From: Topomyia yanbarensis
Taxonomy: Eukaryota; Arthropoda; Insecta; Diptera; Culicidae
Direction of reading: 5' to 3'
Length of the DNA stretch: 64,000 nucleotides
NCBI RefSeq assembly: GCF_030247195.1
Contig: NC_080672.1
Location: 68,365,771 to 68,429,770 of the forward strand
Under the pieces are notes generated by a model, which worked only from the letters and a program-made list of their open reading frames with translations, had not been told where the DNA came from and made no database searches. Each line of letters begins with the position of its first letter. The stretch's first letter is position 1. Below, in pieces: positions 55,441 through 64,000 of the stretch. Made by a program: the position numbers and the translations under genes.

Positions 55441-56399
55441 TCATTTTCTATATTTCCAATTATCCGCCTAAGTACGGTATTCAATATTTTACCCATTTTC
55501 AATACCGGTTTTTTGTCGACATGTCATATAACAAGCAAGCCTGTTTTTCTATTGTCGCGACCGTTCGCAAACGAACATACATGTCACAGTTCAGTAAATG
55601 TACAGCCGCTTGACAAACCAGTTTTGTTTTGAAACATGTACAAATTTTATGACATGTCACGGGGAAAATGTATAGTGTCATAGTACACGCGCTTGTGTCA
55701 CATGTCGCAAGAATCCGCAACTTGTACATGTCACGAGCAAACATGCAACCAGTCACCAGATGACTGGTCATAACCATGACATTTTCCAGCTATGTATAGG
55801 ATACTTATATGGAGGAATGTGACTGTATACATAGGCGATGACACAATCGGGGTACGAATACACGATTTCTCACCGCCTACCTTCAATATCGTTGCAAATC
55901 GATATGTCTTTAACTTTCCGGTAGTCGCGCTAGTGCACTGATCGCACTGATGCTCTGAAAATCTAGCGAAATCGTCTTAGGAAACTTCCGGGTCTGGATT
56001 TCCAGTTACCCACAAATTGAAAAGCACATAACCATGACTATTTCAACCAATTAGGTTACCATGGAGTAAAATGCTGCCGAAATCAGTATGCCTGTCAAAT
56101 AATCTACGAATATTACAAAATAAGTTAGCCCTTTACAGCATTCTGGATCATACACAGACATCTGCATCGACGAATGCTTCCAAAATGAAAGTCTCACTAA
56201 ATTTTGAATATATTTTACGTCCTTCCAGTATGCCCGGAGCGCCTTAAACGTTCATAAAAGTAATAATTTTGTGTTTTGAACCGTGGTAGATCAACCATCT
56301 CAACATTCAGGAGCTACCATCAGGGTAGATCAGAGGTAGATCAACCATCTAAACATGCACCCTACCGTTGCATTTAAGACACGATTGTCTTAACTGACT
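55441..56399. other. Cluster of ACATGTCA motifs, no gene
   Basis: Between 55,515 and 55,750 the palindromic core ACATGT, mostly as GACATGTCA or ACATGTCAC, occurs at least seven times; three or more copies also occur at 53,545-53,650 on the other side of the tandem array. 56,290-56,350 has two copies of GTAGATCAACCATCT. A minus-strand frame of 92 codons over the cluster translates the motif and is unlikely to be real. Confidence 0.5.
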
Positions 56400-56407
56400 A
56401 CTTTCAT

Positions 56408-57800
56408 TAGGGCATTGTATTTTTTTTTAATTCGCAAAAGCCCCCCCCCCTCTTATATTGTGACAAATGTCAAAGTAAGCTCAGATGCCAAATTTCACAT
56501 CATTTGAACAATTCTAGACACCCGCCCACTTTGCTTGAAATTTTTGAACTTGGTGCTATGGGAAAATATGGAAGAAAAATATATTAAATGCTATAAAATT
56601 ACAATTTATACCTCATTTTAAAGAAAAAAAAACCTTAGCATTTGAATGAAGATATTTCTGTTGCTATAAAAATACGGGAAAGTGGGGTACTGGGTCATTT
56701 TGGCCCCAAAATTCCCCATTTTCGTATAATTTTTCTCCTCCGTGATGAAAACTATACATATTTTACAGTTTTTCTAATCTGAAAAAATGTCACAAATCGA
56801 ACGGAACCTTTTTGACCTTTGTCCGAATACGAAAAGTTGGGGTTATAGAGCCTTTAGTCATTCATATTAAATTTTATTATTTTCTCGTGCATATATCTCA
56901 ATTATTCTTTAATCAATCAAATTCATAAAACATATTTTGATAAGCATGGAAAATTCTTAGGAATGCTACAGAAATAGATCCGTTAGCGGTAAAATTCAGA
57001 AACGTCAAATGTTTTGACATTATCTCCACAAATCACATTTTTTCATCAAATGTCATAATACCTCAACTTCCCCTATTTTTCCAGGATGGAAACTTTTCTC
57101 ATGGAATCCCCAAACGTATTTTACGCCAAAAGTAGTAAATTAAATAAGAATTTTGTTGTTAAATGGAGTTAATATGTGCGATTTTATAATAAAAATGTGA
57201 AATCGAGACTATATGTCAGATAAAATGATGTTTCTGAATTTTACCGGTAATAAATCTACTTTTATTTTGTTCTTAAGGATTTTTCACGTTCAATAAAGGT
57301 ACAATTTATTAAAATTTATTGAAGAGTAATAGAAATATATGTACGAGAAAACGATAAAATTTAATATGAATGACAAAAGGCCCTATAACCCCAATTTCTA
57401 GTATTCGGACAAAGATCAAAAAGGTTCCGTTCGATTTCTGAGATTTGTATGATTTGAATCACGGAGCGGAAACATTAAAAATAGGGGATTTTTGGTGCCA
57501 AAATGACCCAGAACTCCACTTTCCCGTATTTTTATAGAAACAGAAATATTTCTATTTAAATACTAAGGTTATAAATTGTAATTTTCTAATTGCTACTTCA
57601 AAAGTTATAGTATTTATTATAGTTTTCCTCCATATTTTCCCATAGCACCAATTTCAAAAATTTCAAGCGAAGTGGGCGGGAGTCTAGAATTGTCCAAATG
57701 GTGTGAAATTTGGCATCGGAGCTTACTTTGACATTTGTTACAATGTGAGAGGGAGAAGGGGTTTCAGAATTCAAAAAAAAAATTTTTTTGCGGTGCCCTA
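56408..57800. mobile_element. Palindromic hAT-type MITE, 1.4 kb
   Basis: Arms of about 700 bp form an imperfect palindrome centred near 57,110 (AACGGAACCTTTTTGACCTT, TCCGAATACGAAAAGTTGGG and AAAATACGGGAAAGTGGGGT have inverted partners). Ends read TAGGGCA on both strands, fitting the hAT TAGNG rule, and a perfect 8-bp target duplication ACTTTCAT lies at 56,400-56,407 and 57,801-57,808. No transposase. The interior resembles parts of 23,100-23,420, so related sequence lies inside the 3.3-kb element too. Confidence 0.92.
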
Positions 57801-57858
57801 ACTTTCATGATTGAAAGGGGTAAAACCCCAAAAAATATAGGGAAAGCTATGGTTTCAG

Positions 57859-60560
57859 GTGTGCACGCAGACATCAAGTAATACCCAAAAAGACCAGTAC
57901 TCTGGTTTGTCCAAAGTGGTGGAGCTGAGGCAAAAAGTCGAAGAGCTCTGCGAATTCGTGAAAAGTAAGGGAAACTCTCACGGACAGAGCAGGGATCTAG
58001 TGATTAGCATCAAATACACCGTAGCACCTACCGAATGCGAACAGATGGTATTACTGGAGAATGGTGAAATCACCGAAGAGGCACTGAAGAACACGGAGGT
58101 ATCGAAAGCAGAAGCCTATGAGACGCCGAAGAGTGACCGTTATTCCCGTGCCATGAAAAAATAGTGAGGGAAACAGCAGGAGATGAAGAAGAACCGAAGA
58201 ATGCCAAGAAGAGCGGTGAAGGTTAGCGAAACAACTGAAAAATGGAAAGTGGATGGCAAGCTATAGAATCCGTAGAAGGGAGGAGGAGAAAAAACAGAAA
58301 AAAGGATGAAAAGAAAAAAAAGAAGACCTTCGACTGCGTCAGGAGAGGTATTAAGAAGACGCTCTAGTCCTCAAAGCAAACGACGACTTAGCCTACACTG
58401 CGATCCTCAAAATGATGAGAGAGGATCCCAAGCTCAAGGACCTGCTGAAGAATGTAATAAGAACAAGGCGCACTCAGAAAGGTGAGATACGGTTTTAGCT
58501 GAAGAAGGATGCAATTATCGTGAACTCTTGACAGAAGCGGTGGGAGCAGAAGCGAAGGTTAGAGCTTTAGTCCAAAAAGCAGCGGTCGAGTGCAGGAATC
58601 TGGATGAGATCACAACGGAAGACGAATTGAGGAGCGCGGGAGAAGGAAGACATTGCTGGAAATTGAACAAAGCAACCGAAGTGCATGTTCTACCCAAAGG
58701 AAGACGGAAGGTACCACACGACGGGAGGCTTCGTATGCCAAGAGTACAAAAAGGCGGGGGCCAGCGTGACCTCAATCATTGCGACATTGTATAGCAACTG
58801 TTGTGACAGTCAACAACAAAAAAGAAGTGCGACGTTGTAATTAACAAGTACTAACCGTTCCGTTAGTCGGACGAATACCGGTTGTTGTAGGAGGGTTTAA
58901 CACTTGGGACTTGGGGTGAGGTAGCGGGCTGACCAACGTAAGATGCTACAGCTTTTTTTTTATCGTGGAGGGCCTTTTCCTGAAGCAGGATCCAACCGCA
59001 TGGCCGCCTACATTGTAAGTTGATGCAAACAGGTGTAAATGCTGGTGACGATCGAGTCTCCAACGACGAGCTCCTTAGAGTGGCGAAAGAGCTGAAAGCG
59101 AAGAAAGCTCCCGAACTGGACGGTTCCCCCAACGTGGCACGAAAGACCGCGATCCTGACGTTTCCAGATATGTTCAGGAAAGGTCCACAGAAATGCTTGA
59201 ACGAAGGCTACTTCCCGGATAGGTAGAAGATCCAGAAGCGCGTATTACTGCCAAAATCAGGGAAGTCACCAGGAGATCCTGCATCATATCGGCTAATTTG
59301 CCTGCTGGATACTCGCGGTAAACTTCTGGAAAGAGTCATTCTCACCAGGTTGACGAACTACGCTGAAAGTGAGAACGGATTGTCGCAGAGGCAGTTTGGA
59401 TTCCGGGAAAGGATCTTGATGGTGGACGTCATTCGCACAGTCATCGCGAGCGCGGAGAAAGCATAGAAGCAAAAGACGTGAAGAACGTCTTCAACAGTGC
59501 TAGCTGCGGGGCTATCGCCATAGCACTGCAAAAAATACGGGTTCCGGATTATCTGTGTAAGGTTCTCAAAAGTTGCTTCCAGAACCGAGTACTGATCTAC
59601 GAAACGAACATGGGGCAGAGGTCGATTAGGGTTACGGCGGTAGTACCTCCGGGTTTCATACTCTGGCCCAATGCTCTGGAATATAATGTACAATGGAGTG
59701 TAAACACTGGAACTGCCCAGGGGAGTTGAGATCGTCGGCTTTGCAGATGATGTTGTCCTGACGATATAAAGCAAGACCCTTGAGGAGGTGGAGATGTTGA
59801 CGGCAGAGACAATAGGTATCGTGGAAACCTGGATGGCTGATGTCAAGTTGCAGCTGGCTCACCATAAGACCGAAGTAGTGCTGGTCAGTATCCGTTACAA
59901 AAATCCAGCGTGTCGAGATCAGCGTCGGTGGACAATCCATCCTATCGATGCGTGCGCTAAAGCACCTGGGTGTGATGGTCGACGATCGGTTAAATTACAA
60001 CAGTCATGTCGACTATGTATGTGAGAAGGCTACGAGGACAATTGACGCATTGGCAAGGATCATGACGAATCAAGGAGGAGCAAGAGGCAGCACAAGACGT
60101 CTTCTGGCGAGTGTTTCATCCTCAATACTGAGGTACGGCCTGGGCTGCTGCGCTGAACTCAAAGGGGAACCGGACGAAGTTGAGAAGCACGTTTCGCCTA
60201 ATGGCTGTTCGTGTCGCGAGTGCGTACAGAACGATATCGTCGGTGGCGGTATGTGTATGTATGATTCCCAACTGCATCACTCTGGCTGACGACGTGGAAT
60301 GCAAGAAGACTGGTCAGAGCGGACTCGTTGGCTCTTTGCCCGGAGTGTGTGAACGTGCAAGAGACGCCGGAACACGTGGTATTTGAATGCCCTAGGTTTG
60401 TAGAAGTTCGAAGGGGTCCGGCAGTGATAGTCGACAATATCGTCGAAGAGATGTAGCAAGATGAGCATATATCCGATGCGGTCAACAGCGTAGTTATGAG
60501 TGTATTCTCTGAGCTACAGATGAAGTGACGAAGGAACCAACAAATCAGGACCGCTGACTG
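57859..60560 (+). pseudogene. R1-like retrotransposon, ORF1 and RT remnants
   Basis: In order on the plus strand: an ORF1 coiled segment (SKVVELRQKVEELCEFVKSK); a gag-like block (YTAILKMMREDPKLKDLL, RTRRTQKGEIRF and ECRNLDEITTEDELRSAG); a gap where the endonuclease should be; then reverse transcriptase: RVAKELKAKKAPELDGSPNV, GKSPGDPASYRLICLLDTRG, KLLERVILTRLTNY, SQRQFGFRERI, VPDYLCKVLKSCFQNRV, FADDVVLTI, LAHHKTEVVLVS and LKHLGVMVDDRLNYNSHVDY. A Cys-His tail with ETPEHVVFECPRF follows. Many frameshifts and stops separate the blocks. R1-clade elements usually insert in 28S rDNA; there is no rDNA here, so this copy or its family is dispersed. Confidence 0.9.
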
Positions 60561-60599
60561 GAAATTCACCATAAAAAAACAAATCGTATTCGGGAAAAT

Positions 60600-61310
60600 A
60601 TCTGCCGCAGGGCAACGCTCCACCGCAGTAGATTAGATCCACCGCCGGGGACTAGTTGAGTAGTACACGATGCTGCACCGGGTTTGCATCATCGGGGCGC
60701 CAGTGAACCGGACACCAGGCTCCACTGCAATCACCGGACCAACCTCGTCACCCTACTGCTCGTTAGTAGGCTAGATCTACCGCCGGGGATTAGAGCGAAT
60801 ATACCGCGTCGAAAAGTTAGCAGTGGGTTGTTGAAGCGCCAGTGAACCAGAAGCTAGGCTCCACCCGCAATCGCTGGACAGACCTTAGCACCTACTGGTT
60901 GGCTTGTTGCGTAGGCTAGATCAACCGCCGGGGACTAGATCGAGTAGATTGGAACGAAGCGGAAAGCTAAATGGCTCACGAAAACAAACATTGGTATTGG
61001 GGTTAATCCATCGCCGACGAATTCATAGTAGGGTAGATTCTAATTGGCTGGGAGCTAATTGGCTCACGAAACTGACATCGGTACCGACTAAAATTTCACT
61101 GCCAGGGAACTCTCAGTTGAAGTAGGATATATTCACCACCAGATAATATCCGAGTAGATCTCGATATAGTTGAATACTGATTGGATAAAGAAAGCGGGTA
61201 TCTGCATCGGGAGAAATTCCTCCGTCGGGGAACTCTCAGTCGGAGTAGGGTGAGTTAACCGCCCGGGACTATCCGACTAGATAAGGCTAGGAGCTGAATG
61301 ACAGGAGCTA
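60600..61310 (+). repeat. Tandemly repeated 3' region of the R1-like element
   Basis: Degenerate units of about 90-150 bp share TAGATCNACCGCCGGGGACT and a following GAGTAG/CGAGTAGA, with copies at about 60,631, 60,768, 60,911, 61,005, 61,090 and 61,215; longer units also share GCGCCAGTGAACC and CCAGGCTCCA. Position just after the last Cys-His block indicates a 3' untranslated region, where tandem repeats are known in several non-LTR families. Confidence 0.75.
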
Positions 61311-64000
61311 AATGTCTCAGGAAATCAGTGGCTCACTGAGACGAGATCAAAATGGCGAAGTAATAGAAGGAAACGAAAAGCAAGAAAAGAATCGAGAGCA
61401 AAATGATTTAAAAGTCGAGCCATTTTATGGATCTAATAGACATGTGTGCGTGTATCGCTATAGAAAGTACGACCTTGACCCGGAAGAGCTGCTGCTGTTA
61501 CGATCTCTAGGTTCTGAACAGAGTTGCCAGTCTTCTCGTTATGTAATTTTCGATATGAGATAATGTAAAATTTAGTCAAAATGGCGAATTTCGAGACTGG
61601 GCGAATTTTGAGTCCCACCGGAATTCGCCTTATTAAAGTTGGTTAGAAGCGGATAGAATGCATAAATGCAAACATGCAAGGCGTTACAGCTCTTGAAATC
61701 GCAGGAGATTCATGCAAAAATGATAACATAATTCAGGTCATGTTTGAGCTCTATCATTTTCGGTACAAATTTGTACCTCATCGGCAAAAATCTATAACGC
61801 AACGGCATTTGCTTGAAATAATTTTGCAAGCGTATTTTTCTCTGCTAAATAACATCAATATAGGGTGGAAAAAAGAAGACCGTCTCGCCGTCTTCGCATG
61901 TCCCGTCCCAGGCTTTTACTAAATTATGCTCAGTAATGTTCAACCGGAAATGAGCTGGAATTTTGGCTGGTTCTAATTCGTATTCCTAGAACTAGAATCG
62001 GTTGTGTCACTGGAGCAGGAATACGAATTAGGAACACCCAGTATTTCGGTTGAGCTTAACTGGGTACCTGCAGCTTTCGAACCAAGCCGTAGGTTGCTAG
62101 ATTGATGAGCCTCATTCTGTACGCGGAATTGAAGCACACCCGCTTCTATTCCGTTGTCGAGTGTTTGCATTTTAATCTGGTTACAAATTACAGTTTTTTC
62201 GCGTCTTCTAGACTGCCTACCCACACGGCTGGTTTCCTTCTATTGGATCGCGTTCCATCGTGATTATAATAGGAGAAGCTTTTCGTATCTGAATCATAAC
62301 ACCACAATCCACACGCAGCAGGCGACGCTTTGTTCACCAGACAAAGAAAATGAAGAAGAATCTTTTCCCATGCATACTCGCTGTTCCTTTTTGCAAGCTT
62401 TCTTCGAGATAATGTGGCTTCCCGAGTTGAAAAGAGCACGTTATTTCAGTGGAAATTAGAATGCTCATATATAAGAGGATCCTTCGTCTTATCTCGCGGG
62501 TTTTGAATAATTGAAACCTTTTTGTTATGAAAAGCTTTTCTGGTGCTGTAAGCTAATGCGCATCTTTTCGAGGTTATGTCGTCTATTGAAAGCAAACAGT
62601 GGAAACGTATAGCAGTTTTGAATTGGGTTTAGAGATGAGTGATTTTGTTGAAAGCTGTCGTAATTTAAAAAAAAATCACATGTCGAAATTCAGAACAACG
62701 TGACGCCAACGAAACATGAAAACAAAAAACATTTCTCTAAAAATATGACGAGATCCATATAAGAAATATTTCATAGGAACAAAAAATGTTTTCTGTACAC
62801 AGAGCATTCCCAGGACACCTCACTAGAGACTGAAGTATTTTATTAGATTCACAAAACTGTTATGCCAACAATAAAAGATCGTCTCCATCACTGCCACCCA
62901 TCCCAATCGACACTCACTCTTGAGTCTTGGTGGAATTCCAAACATGTCACTTTCATGGTTGGCACATACGGTGCAAAACTGTCGTCATCAACCAGTCAGT
63001 ACATACAGTAGTGGATACCGCTCCCCGGCAAGCAATGGCGAGGTTACTCGCTGGTCGACCGGGCTGTACCGGGATGGTGTGGCGGAACTGAAATATGTTT
63101 CCGCTTTTCCTTTCTTCCTCACTCGAACTCGTGGCGTAATTTCATATCCTATCATCCAACATACATATGAGTGGTGGCAATCTGCCAGGGTCTAGAGATC
63201 TCGAATCGATTCCGTGCTCCTTCACTGCATCTGTGTGTATGTGTCTGTGTCTATGTGTTTATTTGGTACCATTTCCGTTGATGGCTTCTAGCCTCCTTCT
63301 AGACCTTCCCGCATTATTGTCGAGGACAATAAAATAAGGCGACAAAATCCGGGTCATGCCGGCGCAAAGCCGGAAAGTGAGATTTTTTCCCACGAGACCT
63401 TTCCGGGCACGGATGAATGTGGGACAAAAGGTCTTCTGTCGCCAACGTACAAATTGCTTGCCTGGAAGGCTATTATCGCAGATTTTCGAATTGTGTGCGT
63501 TGGAATTAGACCGGGTAGCGTGGTTATGACATTTTGCGCAGTCTACAATCGAATTATTTTCGATTGTTAGGCGAGAATTGTTTGCTCTCACACGTCGAAT
63601 ACAGTGCCGTCGTCGGGCCCGGAATTTTGGGAGCCCCGCACACGGGATAAATAATTACATTATAGGGTAGGCGATCCTTTATTCTTCTCATTAGTAGCAC
63701 GGAAAAATTTGATTCTTCTGCAATATATTTAACAATTAATAAAAGTTTTAGGCAAAGATAGCTTACTACATATAGACCTACAAAACTTGAAAACTGAAAC
63801 TTTGACACTAATTTCACTTAATAATGTTTTAAAGTTGTGACTATCGCGCCCCTGATTTCAACTCAATGCTCCTAAGAGTTCGTCGCAGCGATGCCACATG
63901 TTTTTTTGTGAAACATCTGTAGAAGAATAGTTAAAATGTCTGTAAAAGTCTGTAGATGGTTGTGTAAATCCTAGTTACAATAGAATATTGCTTCAAAATT
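61311..64000. other. No recognised gene; several unidentified frames
   Basis: Short frames at 61,312-61,563 (plus), 61,973-62,439 (minus; includes ACGLWCYDSDTKSFSYYNHD and RKPAVWVGSLEDAKKL) and 63,259-63,591 (minus; DCAKCHNHATRS and ICDNSLPGKQF with several Cys/His) match no family I know. The 62-kb minus-strand pair could be a frameshifted remnant, since the two frames overlap and codon use is even. 61,974-62,030 has an inverted GAATACGAATTA/TAATTCGTATTCCT pair. 63,893-63,960 resembles the ATCTGTGAAAGTCTGTGA segment at 40.3 kb. Confidence 0.35.

Noticed and set aside
55499..55777. 92-codon minus-strand frame
   Set aside because: It lies over the ACATGTCA cluster and reads the repeated motif; no family match.
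57859..60560. rDNA-specific R1 insertion
   Set aside because: No 28S rRNA sequence flanks it; it is a dispersed decayed copy.

Overview
The window looks like non-coding, transposon-rich nuclear DNA of a mosquito, most likely Aedes. This is inferred from AT-rich, heavily nested repeats; metazoan histone 3' stem-loops; non-LTR retrotransposon fragments resembling Jockey, CR1/Jockey, LOA and R1 types; a tRNA-derived SINE; and a dispersed repeat beginning TTTGCCTTTCTCATATAGAA that I remember from Aedes. I find no intact protein-coding gene of ordinary size. Almost every coding trace is a broken retrotransposon or histone fragment.

Layout. 1-688 is an 8-bp satellite. 0.7-11.5 kb holds small elements: a hAT-type MITE, a SINE with target-site duplication (TSD), a 5'-truncated Jockey copy with 14-bp TSD, a ~300-bp tandem array and a CR1/Jockey-type RT remnant. 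11.5-25.4 kb holds a 1.9-kb hAT-type element, a retrotransposon ORF1 plus endonuclease remnant, a mosquito repeat with a palindromic hAT-type MITE inside it, several small MITEs and a 3.3-kb element with GCGGT-rich ends.

25,584-37,478 is the centrepiece: two 4,340-bp inverted arms that look identical, separated by a 3,215-bp spacer with a LOA-like retrotransposon remnant. Each arm is a scrambled histone locus: a broken H4 with TATA box and stem-loop, two tandem copies of [H2B promoter - H2B C-terminus - stem-loop - spacer - antisense H3 N-terminus], and a small hAT-like insertion in one H3 copy. The second H2B copy is an uninterrupted 43-codon frame placed between a TATA box and a perfect histone stem-loop.

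37.5-38.6 kb is a GC-richer, repeat-poor island that may be a promoter and 5' untranslated exon. 41.7-50.9 kb holds two LOA-like remnants, one split by a 1,035-bp element with 8-bp TSD and one by a 1.1-kb palindromic MITE, plus a TTAA-flanked 1.9-kb element carrying a histone-stem-loop-like hairpin. 53.9-55.4 kb is a ~110-bp tandem array that changes direction and contains a head-to-head SINE pair with a tRNA-Ser-like head. 56.4-57.8 kb is a palindromic hAT-type MITE with perfect TSD. 57.9-61.3 kb is a decayed R1-like retrotransposon with a tandemly repeated 3' region. The rest is AT-rich sequence in which I recognise nothing.

There is no gene pathway to reconstruct. What ties the window together is inverted-repeat architecture at many scales. 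The histone palindrome would form a 4.3-kb double-stranded RNA if transcribed through, so small-RNA production against histone transcripts is the most interesting untested possibility.
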